DNA of 64,000 bases, from assembly GCF_004339765.1 (NCBI RefSeq), contig NZ_SMGO01000002.1, forward strand, positions 434,001 to 498,000, read 5' to 3'. This DNA comes from Albibacterium bauzanense (GTDB taxonomy: Bacteria; Bacteroidota; Bacteroidia; Sphingobacteriales; Sphingobacteriaceae). Position numbers and translations under genes: made by a program. Of the stretch, positions 42,431 through 50,983 are shown piece by piece (position 1 is the first letter of the stretch; every line of letters starts with the position of its first letter). A model generated the notes under the pieces. It made no database searches, was not told where the DNA came from, and worked only from the letters and a program-made list of their open reading frames with translations.

Positions 42431-42844
42431 ATGGAAGGTGTAAAGGATGCTTCAAATTTAGAAGATATTAAGGATCTGGAAGATATTAAGAGGTTGGTTG
42501 ATATCTTTTATGATAAAGTCCGTGAGGATGCTTTATTAGCCCCTATTTTTAATGGTATTATAAAAGATCGATGGCCAAGCCATATGAACACGATGTATAC
42601 CTTTTGGCAAACAGTTTTATTGGGAGACCATACTTATTTTGGGAGCCCATTTGTTCCTCATGCTAAATTGCCGGTAGACCATATTCATTTTCAAACCTGG
42701 CTGAAGCTGTTTAATGAAACAGTTGATGAGCTTTTTAGTGGTACAATTGCTACCGAAGCTAAATGGCGTGCAGATAAGATGGCGATTATGTTTGAAACGA
42801 AAATAAAACATTATCAAAATACCGAATTCAGGAACTTACTCTAG
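42431..42844 (+). CDS. Group III truncated haemoglobin
   Basis: 137 residues from the ATG at 42431 (a TTG at 42401 adds ten residues; no ribosome-binding evidence decides). The 2-on-2 globin fold is visible: IKRLVDIFYDKVREDALLAPIFN, MYTFWQTVLLG, and the proximal His and distal segment around FVPHAKLPVDHIHFQTWLKLF. Group III globins bind O2 and NO; with the Rrf2 regulator upstream and Fe-S repair genes downstream it fits NO detoxification or sensing. A short internal repeat LEDIKDLEDIK lies near the N-terminus. Confidence 0.88.
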   Translation: MEGVKDASNLEDIKDLEDIKRLVDIFYDKVREDALLAPIFNGIIKDRWPSHMNTMYTFWQTVLLGDHTYFGSPFVPHAKLPVDHIHFQTWLKLFNETVDELFSGTIATEAKWRADKMAIMFETKIKHYQNTEFRNLL

Positions 42845-42849
42845 ATTTT

Positions 42850-42893
42850 AATAAACCCCTTTTCCTGTTTAGGTTTCCTTCTTAGGGTTTATT
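42850..42893 (+). terminator. Weak terminator-like stem after the haemoglobin gene
   Basis: AATAAACCC (42850-42858) pairs with GGGTTTATT (42885-42893) across a 26-nt loop, with no T-run. It could divide the Rrf2-haemoglobin pair from the next transcription unit. Confidence 0.4.
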
Positions 42894-42964
42894 CCTGATT
42901 ATCATTTATCAATAATTTGTAAAAATTGCTTGGGTTTTGATTCTCGCTCTTAATAGAGGATGAA

Positions 42965-42999
42965 TTTGTCTTTTATTATTTAAATAATCTTTAGCTTTG
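42965..42999 (+). promoter_or_regulatory. Promoter of the Fe-S repair/haemerythrin operon
   Basis: TTTG (42965-42968), a 23-bp spacer and TAGCTTTG (42992-42999) precede the fusion gene with a ~38-nt leader. Binding of the upstream Rrf2 protein here is plausible but no operator is evident. Confidence 0.55.
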
Positions 43000-43041
43000 A
43001 GTTGAATTAATAAATTAATGAAAATTTAAATAAAAAACGCC

Positions 43042-43980
43042 ATGATCATAACTGAAACTCTGGATGTTACTCAAATTGAACCTAGATTGAAACATCCAAC
43101 AATTTTTGAACATTTTGATGCACTTAAACCCGGTGAAAGCTTTGTTATTCATAATGACCATGATCCGAAACCTCTTTATTACCAATTATTAGGAGAAAGA
43201 GGAGCAATATTTACCTGGGAGTATTTAGAAGAAGGTCCTCGTACCTGGTTAGTTAAGATTGCTAAGAATAAAATTAATGAAGAAAAGAATGTAGAGACAG
43301 TTGGTTCTATTGCAGCTAAAGATTACCGTAAAGCGGAAGTGTTTAAAAAGCTTGGAATCGACTTTTGCTGTGGTGGAGAAAAATCTTTAAAAGATGCGAG
43401 TAAAGAAGCAGGTATTTCTGAAGAGCAATTAAGGCAGGAATTAGAAGATGCTGATACAGTAACGGTATCTGCTTCTCAAGATTATAACAAGTGGAAATTA
43501 GATTTTCTTGCAGACTTTATTGCTAATACACATCATCAATATATTCGAGATAACGCAACTGTAATATTAGGTTTAGCAGATAAGGTTGCTCAACGTCATG
43601 GCCCTCAACATCCAGAATTAGGATCTTTAGCAGAGCGGGTAAATACATTGATGAATGATTTATTATCACATATCGAGAAAGAAGAGAAAGTGCTTTTTCC
43701 TGCCATTAAATCCTTGGTTTTAAATCAAAATGACAGCTCAGCCAGTCAGGCTTCCATCAAATCAATTATTGATAACATGCATGTTGAGCATGATCATGCA
43801 GGTGATGATTTAAAGTATTTACGTAAGCTAACTAATGGTTATACATTACCAGCAGATGCTTGTAACTCCTATAATTACTTGTTTGAGAAACTAAAGGAAT
43901 TTGAGGATGATCTTTTTAAACACATACATTTAGAGAATAATATTTTATTTCCGAAGGTTGTTGCCTTAGAGACGAAATAG
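43042..43980 (+). CDS. ric: RIC/ScdA di-iron Fe-S repair protein fused to a DUF2249 domain
   Basis: A 312-residue three-part protein. DUF2249 (~1-75: HPTIFEHFDALKPGESFVIHNDHDPKPLYYQLL) is followed by ScdA_N (~85-150: RKAEVFKKLGIDFCCGGEKSL, paired Cys) and a haemerythrin domain (~155-312) with di-iron ligands in HHQYIRDN, HIEKEEKVLFP, HVEHDHAGDDL and HIHLENNILFP. Stand-alone RIC (YtfE/ScdA/DnrN) repairs NO- or peroxide-damaged Fe-S clusters; the DUF2249 domain usually accompanies NO-reductase-type systems. Own promoter at 42965-42999. Confidence 0.9.
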   Translation: MIITETLDVTQIEPRLKHPTIFEHFDALKPGESFVIHNDHDPKPLYYQLLGERGAIFTWEYLEEGPRTWLVKIAKNKINEEKNVETVGSIAAKDYRKAEVFKKLGIDFCCGGEKSLKDASKEAGISEEQLRQELEDADTVTVSASQDYNKWKLDFLADFIANTHHQYIRDNATVILGLADKVAQRHGPQHPELGSLAERVNTLMNDLLSHIEKEEKVLFPAIKSLVLNQNDSSASQASIKSIIDNMHVEHDHAGDDLKYLRKLTNGYTLPADACNSYNYLFEKLKEFEDDLFKHIHLENNILFPKVVALETK

Positions 43981-44014
43981 GAGAATTGTTGGACCGATAA
44001 TTAATATTATTTTT

Positions 44015-44488
44015 ATGGAGAAGCCGATTAAGCGAAGCAAGCACATTGTTCAGTTATCAAAAGAGCATCATTTCAGCCTGTTGTTTTGCTGGAAGATCAG
44101 AAATGGACTCAAAAAGGAAGTGGATATTAGTCGGATTATAAATTATATTAATTATTTCTGGAAAGAACATCTTCTTCCTCATTTTCAAGAAGAGGATGTT
44201 CTTTTTAGTACAGTAAAAGATGCATTCGTTAAAAGAGCTTATGATGAACATCATGAAATTAATGAAACTGTTCGTCTTTTAAACTCTTCTGGCATAGAGA
44301 AGGCTCCTTCTTTGGCTTTAAAAATTGCAAACCTCGTTGATAATCATGTTAGGTTTGAAGAAAGAGAGCTCTTCCCCCATTTAGAAAGAGCAATAGATGA
44401 GCCTAAACTTATTGAAATAGGAAAAGAAATAAAGCAATTGCAACCTGAAATAGCTCAGGATACTTTTGCTGATGAGTTCTGGAAATAA
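44015..44488 (+). CDS. Haemerythrin-domain protein
   Basis: A 157-residue four-helix-bundle protein. Ligands fit HHFSLLF near the N-terminus, HLLPHFQEEDVLF, DEHHEINE, and HVRFEERELFPHLE, the pattern of a di-iron O2/NO-binding haemerythrin. Single-domain member, no signal peptide. It begins 35 bp after the RIC fusion and 10 bp before the membrane-protein gene, so co-transcription is likely. Confidence 0.9.
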   Translation: MEKPIKRSKHIVQLSKEHHFSLLFCWKIRNGLKKEVDISRIINYINYFWKEHLLPHFQEEDVLFSTVKDAFVKRAYDEHHEINETVRLLNSSGIEKAPSLALKIANLVDNHVRFEERELFPHLERAIDEPKLIEIGKEIKQLQPEIAQDTFADEFWK

Positions 44489-44497
44489 TAAATTATT

Positions 44498-45754
44498 ATG
44501 GTAACAATGGGTATCGGTAAGGCTCCAAGAAACTCTGCTGTCCTTCCATTTTATGGAGCGGGCACTATCTTTTTTCTCATCCTAACGATTCTTATGTTTA
44601 TCGCTGCCGATAGCTTCAAAGAACATTTCTTTCATCCGCATACTTTAGCGTTGGTGCATACAGCTGCGCTTGGTTGGGGAACAATGATCATCTTTGGTGC
44701 TGCTTATCAACTTATGCCGGTAATATTTGAAGAAGAGTTATTCAGTTCTAAAATGGCCTTTATTTCATTCTGGTTTTTACTCATAGGCTCAATAATATTG
44801 ATTGCTTCTTTTTGGTTTTTTGAAGTAGGGCTATTTATGATTACGGGCGGATCTGCCATTCTGATTGCTGTAATACTCTATAATTTTAATGTTTTTAAAA
44901 CCGCTGTAAAATCTATTCTTACCATCCAGAAACTTTTCTTAATGGCATCTGCCCTCTGGTTGTTTATTACTGTAACAGTCGGACTTTTATTAGCGATAAA
45001 CCTTTACTATCCTTATATTCCTACCAACCACCTGGAAATCCTTAAGCTACACGCGCATATTGGTTTTGCAGGATGGTTTTTACAATTGATTACAGGGGTG
45101 AGCTCTAAACTCGTCCCCATGTTTTTATTTGGTAAATCGGATAAGATCAGGCTACTTAAGATAGCTTTTGTTTTTCAGAACACGGGCTTAATTGCTTTTC
45201 TCCTTGATGATTTCTTTATTGGAGCTTCTGATCGTGTCTTTATTTATTATGTACTCATTCTAATCGGCATACTTTTTTGGCTGGCATATTTAAAGGATGC
45301 ATATAAGAAACGATTGAAAAAGAAGGTTGATATTCAAATGCGTCACGCTTTAATATCGATGGTTTCTTTAATAATAGCGCTAATATTAATTCCGGTAGTA
45401 TTAATGGTATCTGGCAACCAGTGGAGCGTTTTATACGGTACATTTATATTCTTAGGGTGGATTAGTGCGATCATATTCGGTAAAACATTTAAAACTCTTC
45501 CCTTCATCATCTGGAATATGCATTATAAAGATGTGCATGGTAAGAAGAATATGCCTCTCCCAAGAGATTTATATATCGAGAAGCTTTTATTTTATCAATT
45601 CTGGTGTTTTGTTGCTGCCCTTGGAGTGTTAATTCTAGGCATACTAATAGAAGAGATTATCATTATAAAGATTGGACTTCTAATATGGATAGTGGTTGCC
45701 TTGCTTTATGTATTTAATGTAGCTAAAGTCTTTTTACACAAAAAAATAATATAA
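44498..45754 (+). CDS. 12-TM haem-oxidase-like membrane protein (NnrS/CcoN-type)
   Basis: A 418-residue inner-membrane protein with about twelve TMs. The His-containing helices LVHTAALGWGTMIIFGAAYQLMPV (~48-72) and HAHIGFAGWFLQLITGVSSKLVPM (~188-212) resemble the low-spin-haem helices of the haem-copper oxidase/NO-reductase subunit-I family. The canonical Cu-site His pair is not evident, so catalysis is doubtful; NnrS-like NO-stress proteins are the closest analogy. Its stop codon and the next ATG share one base (TAATG). An ATG at 44507 is an alternative start. Confidence 0.7.
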   Translation: MVTMGIGKAPRNSAVLPFYGAGTIFFLILTILMFIAADSFKEHFFHPHTLALVHTAALGWGTMIIFGAAYQLMPVIFEEELFSSKMAFISFWFLLIGSIILIASFWFFEVGLFMITGGSAILIAVILYNFNVFKTAVKSILTIQKLFLMASALWLFITVTVGLLLAINLYYPYIPTNHLEILKLHAHIGFAGWFLQLITGVSSKLVPMFLFGKSDKIRLLKIAFVFQNTGLIAFLLDDFFIGASDRVFIYYVLILIGILFWLAYLKDAYKKRLKKKVDIQMRHALISMVSLIIALILIPVVLMVSGNQWSVLYGTFIFLGWISAIIFGKTFKTLPFIIWNMHYKDVHGKKNMPLPRDLYIEKLLFYQFWCFVAALGVLILGILIEEIIIIKIGLLIWIVVALLYVFNVAKVFLHKKII

Positions 45755-46080
45755 TGGAACTGCAAATTAATGATCCGTTTTTTCAAGAAAAGAATAAAGC
45801 AATGGATTCCCTGTACAATGTATTAGACCCCGAATTAATGGTTAATATAATGGATCTGGGCCTGGTATACGATGTTGATTTTTCCTTAGAAGGTAAAATA
45901 ATAATAACAATGACTTTAACTACTCCGGGTTGTCCAATGGGCGATGCTATCAGTCTTGGAGTTAGGAATGTCTTAAATGAAGATTTTCCCGATCGGGAGG
46001 TTGACATTAATATTGTTTGGGAACCTCAGTGGACAGTTGAAGAGGTTTCTGCCGCTGGTCGGGAACAATTAGGCTTCTAA
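45754..46080 (+). CDS. MIP18/DUF59 metal-sulfur cluster assembly factor
   Basis: A 108-residue protein of the SufT/PaaD-type MIP18 family. DPELMVNIMDLGLVYDV and TTPGCPMGDAISLGVRNVL (the conserved Cys) are diagnostic, with IVWEPQWTVEEVSAAGREQLGF closing the fold. These factors mature Fe-S enzymes. Translationally coupled to the membrane-protein gene (1-bp overlap), which links the NO island to Fe-S rebuilding. Ends 2 bp before a strong hairpin. Confidence 0.93.
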   Translation: MELQINDPFFQEKNKAMDSLYNVLDPELMVNIMDLGLVYDVDFSLEGKIIITMTLTTPGCPMGDAISLGVRNVLNEDFPDREVDINIVWEPQWTVEEVSAAGREQLGF

Positions 46081-46081
46081 C

Positions 46082-46129
46082 CAAGGAGGGGTTTAAAGAC
46101 GATTCAATATCGCTTTAAACCCCTCCTTG
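46082..46129. terminator. Bidirectional terminator between MIP18 gene and prc
   Basis: CAAGGAGGGGTTTAAAG (46082-46098) pairs with CTTTAAACCCCTCCTTG (46113-46129); CGAT/ATCG extends the stem inward past one bulged A. T-rich on the plus side. It separates convergent genes. Confidence 0.85.
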
Positions 46130-46142
46130 TTCTTCCTTTATG

Positions 46143-48299
46143 TTATTTCTTTATAAGAGAAATCATGTCAGCCATCACATTCAGGCTTTCATCTTGTACA
46201 AAATCAACTTTCAGTTTTTTGTCTGCATCTTTGTCTTCTGCTTCCAAAGGAAGATGCCCAGCTGAAATTGCGATTCTTCTTTGATTATTTCGGGCCGCTG
46301 ATCTAGCTTCTGCTTCGTCTCGTTCTTTTTTAAGCTTAGCTTCTTGGATAGTCACTTCCGTTTCATCTTCCTTTTCATTTAGAAGCTTAATATCTTCCAG
46401 CATATTTTTATATTCAGGAGAAGCCTGCATGCGAGTTTCATGTTTCGATTCCAGCGCGGTTATTAAGTTCGAAAGATTTGCTACCGGTGAGTATTTTGTT
46501 GCATTAATCTGATCCCATGGAAGGGCAGCAGGTTCAGAGCTTTCACCAAATTTATCTGCCGGATAAACCGTCGGGAATTCTATATCAGGTGTTACTCCTT
46601 TATGCTGCGTACTGCTACCATTAATCCGGTAGAATTTAGCCATTGTAATATTGATCTGACCAAATTCAGGAGCGCCCGGTGCAACCTCTTGTCTATCTAT
46701 ATTTTGTGCTTTTAGAAGCAAACGATTAGAAGCGCTGATTACACGCGACATATCAATAGCAGATTGTACGGTTCCTTTTCCATAGCTTTGAGTACCAAGG
46801 ATAATACCCCTACCGTAATCTTGTATTGCAGCTGCAAATATTTCAGAAGCAGAAGCACTAAAACGGTCTATCATGATACCTAAAGGACCATCATAAGAAG
46901 TTCCGGGTTCTTCATCATTATCAACCTCTATGCGATTACGAGTGTCTCTTACCTGAACTACCGGGCCAGAATCTATGAATAGACCGGTAAGTTCAATTGC
47001 TTCAATTAAAGAACCACCTCCGTTACTTCTCAGATCAATAAGTACAGCATCAACCTTTTCCTGTTTAAGCGTATCTAATATCAGCCTTACATCACGTGTC
47101 GTACTCTTATAGTTCGGATCCTTATCATTATAAGCTTTAAAATCAAGATAGAAGCCAGGAATATTAATTACTCCTATTTTGTATTGCTTACCATCATCTC
47201 CGGTAACCATTTTAATCTCTTTCTTAGCAGAAGTTTCTTCCATCACGATTTTATCGCGTGTAAGGGATATAATTTTAGGTTGCGATGTTAATTCCTGGCC
47301 TGCCGGGATGATCTTTAAACGAACAACAGTTCCTTTCGGACCCTTTATCTTGGCTACTGCATTATCTAAACGCCAACCAATAATATCAACAAATTCTTCG
47401 TTTCCTTGAGCTACGCCGATGATACGATCATCAACCTGTAAAGATTTATCTTTAAAAGCAGGACCTCCCGGAAGGATCTCCATTATCTTAACTACCTCAT
47501 TGTCTAATACCAAACGTGCACCAATACCTTCAAAGGTACGGGCCATATCTTCATTAAACGCCTGAGCATAACTAGGGTTAAAGTAATTAGTATGCGGATC
47601 AATTGCTCCTGTAAAAGCATTCATGATAATCTGGAAGGCATCATTATGATTCGTCTTTTCAGCTTGTGAAATAAGATTTTCATAACGCTTTGTTAAGGTC
47701 TCTATATTCTTCTGTTTATTCTCAACTTCTTCACCTGAGCGACTTAGTTTTAAAGTAAGCATGTCGTATTTTACACGTTTTCTCCAAGTTTCATTGGCTT
47801 CTTCTTTCGTTGCAAACCAATCTTCATTCTTTCGGTTGTATGTATAGGTTTCGTCTTTTGTAAAGTCGAAATCATTTTTAACCTGCGACTCTGCAAACTT
47901 TAAACGCTCCAGGTACCTTGTTTGATAAACATTGAAGATATGAAACATAGAACTTAAATCACCTTCCTTTAGATCATCTACAATCACATTTCGGTAATTT
48001 TCAAAATCTTCTATATCGCTTTTCAGGAAGTAGTTTTTTCCTTCATCAAGCGTTTTTATATATTTATCGAATATCTCAGAAGAGAGAGAGTCGTTGAATG
48101 GAACTTTCTTATAATGAATGCTTTCGAACAAACCCACTAAATCCTTTACAATAACACTTTGTGCAGCATCCGGCTTTAGCATACCCGGCCCATCCCCATC
48201 AAGGTTAACTCGGGGACCCGCACTGCATGAAATCGCTGCAGCCACAAATAGGGCTAAAAACACTTTTTTTAACATTTCTTGGAACGATTTATAACTCAT
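46143..48299 (-). CDS. prc: Carboxy-terminal processing protease Prc (S41)
   Basis: A 718-residue lipoprotein peptidase (lipobox-like AISC, Cys ~25). An N-terminal region (~40-240) precedes a PDZ domain (~245-345, EGIGARLVLDNEVVKIMEILPGGPA) and the S41 domain with MIDRFSASASEIF (~476-488; catalytic Ser) and SYGKGTVQ (catalytic Lys ~506). The DUF3340-type C-terminus follows. It degrades periplasmic proteins with non-polar C-termini and trims lipoproteins. Convergent with the NO island. Confidence 0.95.
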   Translation of the reverse strand: MSYKSFQEMLKKVFLALFVAAAISCSAGPRVNLDGDGPGMLKPDAAQSVIVKDLVGLFESIHYKKVPFNDSLSSEIFDKYIKTLDEGKNYFLKSDIEDFENYRNVIVDDLKEGDLSSMFHIFNVYQTRYLERLKFAESQVKNDFDFTKDETYTYNRKNEDWFATKEEANETWRKRVKYDMLTLKLSRSGEEVENKQKNIETLTKRYENLISQAEKTNHNDAFQIIMNAFTGAIDPHTNYFNPSYAQAFNEDMARTFEGIGARLVLDNEVVKIMEILPGGPAFKDKSLQVDDRIIGVAQGNEEFVDIIGWRLDNAVAKIKGPKGTVVRLKIIPAGQELTSQPKIISLTRDKIVMEETSAKKEIKMVTGDDGKQYKIGVINIPGFYLDFKAYNDKDPNYKSTTRDVRLILDTLKQEKVDAVLIDLRSNGGGSLIEAIELTGLFIDSGPVVQVRDTRNRIEVDNDEEPGTSYDGPLGIMIDRFSASASEIFAAAIQDYGRGIILGTQSYGKGTVQSAIDMSRVISASNRLLLKAQNIDRQEVAPGAPEFGQINITMAKFYRINGSSTQHKGVTPDIEFPTVYPADKFGESSEPAALPWDQINATKYSPVANLSNLITALESKHETRMQASPEYKNMLEDIKLLNEKEDETEVTIQEAKLKKERDEAEARSAARNNQRRIAISAGHLPLEAEDKDADKKLKVDFVQDESLNVMADMISLIKK

Positions 48300-48446
48300 C
48301 TTGTTAAATATAACCTCTATTGGGCTCTAATTTTAAATAGACAATTTTGATAATTAAAACCTAATAATTAAAGAAATTAAATGTACTAAAAAAAATGAAT
48401 TACTTCTTTTTAGTACACATCAAATATCCTTTAAGCTATAGTTTTT

Positions 48447-49556
48447 TTACAATAGAATTTGTTTGTTAATAAATTCTGACTTTAAAACATTGTAGGAACT
48501 TAAAGCGAGGGCAGCCTCCGTATAATTGCCAGAATCTAAATATACATCTCCCAAACTATCCTCTATCTCCACAAGTAAAGCATTCATGCTATACTTTATT
48601 GCTAAATCCTTAGCTAATTTATAATCTGGAATTGCCAATATACTATCGCCGATTCGTGTTTTCAATCGGGCAACATTAAATAAACTTTGAGCCAGGCCTT
48701 TTTCATCTTTATAGATCGTTGCTACATCTATGGCTTGTAAGTAAATCCACTTTGCTTCAGTAAACTTTTCTTCTGATTCTTTTATGGTTGCCAATGTATT
48801 TAAAGCATTTACTACATCCGGAAAGTACTTCGCTTTTTGTAGTAAAGGAAAACTCTTTTTAAGAATCAAGTTATGCGCAGCAGAATAATTACCAAGCTTA
48901 GCTTGAAGCAATGCAATGGACAAATTCAGCAATCCCTCTCTTTGTATATTCTTTGTTTTTTTAGCCAAATCCAATAATTCATCATAATATCCTAAAGATG
49001 TTAAAAAATTTCCAGATTGCTCCTCCAGGATAGCCAGATTCTGTAGAACAATCTGTTGATTGCTTATATCATTATGCAATTTGTAAGTGTTTAAACTACC
49101 TATAAACAAATCTCTTGCCTCATCTAAATCTCCATTTAATAACTTGAAAGTGCCGAGATTGTTTTGCCAGGCCAGAACAGAATCATGTTGATTAGCTTGT
49201 TCATAATAACTTATGGCAGATTTAATTTGCGCCTCTCTATCCATATGCGCTGAATCAATTAAACCTATCGGCAAACTTTCGTTATTAATCCTTTTTAATC
49301 TGTCAGACAGCTCTAACTTATCTATTAATTGTATAAGTGTAACCTGTTCTATACGCTTCGTAGAATATTGATCTTGTAGGATCTCTTCCTTTGTTTTCGG
49401 AGGAGGGAGGATATATACCTGTGGCCCTATGCCAGAAAATTCTTTATTATACTTCGATGGATGTTTTACATTGGTTTGAGCCAGCGTGTCATTTGTCCAT
49501 AAAGCAGAAAGTAAAAATAGTAAAGGACAAATCTGAAACACTCTTTTCATACTCAC
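48447..49556 (-). CDS. Secreted TPR protein, unknown function
   Basis: A 369-residue protein with a signal peptide (cleaved near TLAQTN) followed by a proline-rich stretch (GPQVYILPPPKTKEEILQD) and TPR-like helices from ~105 to 365 (SAISYYEQANQHDSVLAWQNNLG, TSLGYYDELLDLAKKTKN, AKWIYLQAIDVATIYKDEKGLAQSLFNVA). Likely a periplasmic protein-binding scaffold. No family I can name. Read alone; the reading strand is opposite to rarA. Confidence 0.75.
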   Translation of the reverse strand: MSMKRVFQICPLLFLLSALWTNDTLAQTNVKHPSKYNKEFSGIGPQVYILPPPKTKEEILQDQYSTKRIEQVTLIQLIDKLELSDRLKRINNESLPIGLIDSAHMDREAQIKSAISYYEQANQHDSVLAWQNNLGTFKLLNGDLDEARDLFIGSLNTYKLHNDISNQQIVLQNLAILEEQSGNFLTSLGYYDELLDLAKKTKNIQREGLLNLSIALLQAKLGNYSAAHNLILKKSFPLLQKAKYFPDVVNALNTLATIKESEEKFTEAKWIYLQAIDVATIYKDEKGLAQSLFNVARLKTRIGDSILAIPDYKLAKDLAIKYSMNALLVEIEDSLGDVYLDSGNYTEAALALSSYNVLKSEFINKQILL

Positions 49557-49689
49557 TTGTTAATCAATCTTTTTATTAAATAATTATACAAATATAATTA
49601 AATCTGTTCAATTCCATTTCTTACTATAAAAAATGGAATTGGGCCATCCAATATAATAAAATCGAAAATCAATTTCACATAAAATTACG

Positions 49690-49697
49690 TATTTTTG
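49690..49697 (+). promoter_or_regulatory. -7 box of rarA
   Basis: TATTTTTG ends 5 nt before the ATG at 49703, implying a leaderless mRNA. No strong -33 box. Confidence 0.5.
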
Positions 49698-49702
49698 TTT
49701 AG

Positions 49703-50983
49703 ATGGCAACACTTCCTCCTTTAGCAGAACGAATGCGCCCGCGCAGTTTAGATAGTTATATCGGGCAAAAGCATTTGGTAGGACCCAATGCTGTACTTCG
49801 GAATGCAATCAGCAATAAGAACATTCCCTCCATGATATTTTGGGGCCCTCCCGGTGTTGGGAAAACCACATTGGCCTTCATTATTTCGAATTCACTGCAT
49901 AGACCATTTTTTAGTTTGAGTGCAATAAATTCGGGAGTAAAAGACATTCGGGATGTAATTGATAAAGCCCAGGCCGTACAAATTTCAGGAGGAGAACAAC
50001 CGATTCTTTTTATTGATGAGATCCATCGTTTTTCTAAATCACAACAAGATTCGCTTTTAGGCGCTGTAGAAAAAGGTTTGGTTACTCTGATTGGTGCTAC
50101 GACAGAAAACCCCTCTTTTGAAGTTATTTCAGCGTTACTTTCACGTTGTCAGGTATATATCTTAAAGCCAATTGAGAAAGAGGATCTCATTCAATTGGTT
50201 GATACAGCAATTCAAGAGGACGAAGTATTAAAAAGTAAGAATATTCAAATAAAGGAATACGAAGCATTGCTTCGTTTGTCGGGAGGAGATGCCCGCAAAC
50301 TTTTAAACCTGTTAGAGTTGGTTTCCAATAGTGAAGAAATTCAATCCAAGGCTGTCGATAATGAATTGGTATTAAAGTTAGTTCAGCAAAATCTGGCATT
50401 ATACGATAAATCCGGAGAGCAGCATTACGATATTATATCGGCTTTTATTAAATCCATCCGGGGCAGCGATCCCAACGCCGGTGTTTATTGGTTGGCAAGA
50501 ATGATAGAAGGAGGAGAAGACCCTAAGTTTATTGCTCGCAGGCTTCTGATCTTAGCTTCTGAAGATATCGGAAATGCGAATCCCAATGCATTACTATTAG
50601 CTAACAATTGTTTTCAAGCAGTATCTGTGATTGGCTGGCCAGAGTCTAGAATTATTTTATCTCAAACGGTAACATATCTCGCTTCATCTGCCAAGAGCAA
50701 TGCAGCCTACGAAGCAGTTAATGATGCACAGGCATTAGTTAGACGAACAGGAGATTTACCTGTTCCCTTGCATTTAAGAAATGCACCAACCAAACTAATG
50801 GAAAATATTGGCTATGGAAAAGATTACAAATACTCCCATTCTTATACCGGAAATTTTATTGAGCAAGAATTTCTGCCAGAGCAAATTAGTGGAACTAAAC
50901 TCTATGATCCTGGAGATAACCAGAGTGAGAATAAGTTAAGAGAGAAATTGCGAGCTAATTGGAAAGGTAAATACAAATATTAA
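49703..50983 (+). CDS. rarA: Replication-associated recombination protein RarA (MgsA)
   Basis: A 426-residue AAA+ clamp-loader-like ATPase acting at stalled forks. N-terminus PLAERMRPRSLDSYIGQKHLVG, Walker A FWGPPGVGKTTLAF (~47-60), Walker B ILFIDEIHRFSKSQQD, and sensor GATTENPSFEV are present; the C-terminal oligomerisation domain includes GGEDPKFIARRLLILASEDIG. The length is normal for RarA. Its stop codon overlaps that of rnc on the other strand. Confidence 0.97.
   Translation: MATLPPLAERMRPRSLDSYIGQKHLVGPNAVLRNAISNKNIPSMIFWGPPGVGKTTLAFIISNSLHRPFFSLSAINSGVKDIRDVIDKAQAVQISGGEQPILFIDEIHRFSKSQQDSLLGAVEKGLVTLIGATTENPSFEVISALLSRCQVYILKPIEKEDLIQLVDTAIQEDEVLKSKNIQIKEYEALLRLSGGDARKLLNLLELVSNSEEIQSKAVDNELVLKLVQQNLALYDKSGEQHYDIISAFIKSIRGSDPNAGVYWLARMIEGGEDPKFIARRLLILASEDIGNANPNALLLANNCFQAVSVIGWPESRIILSQTVTYLASSAKSNAAYEAVNDAQALVRRTGDLPVPLHLRNAPTKLMENIGYGKDYKYSHSYTGNFIEQEFLPEQISGTKLYDPGDNQSENKLREKLRANWKGKYKY

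Noticed and set aside
45754-46080. PaaD of a phenylacetate pathway
   Set aside because: No other paa genes nearby; the MIP18 domain with Fe-S repair neighbours fits better.
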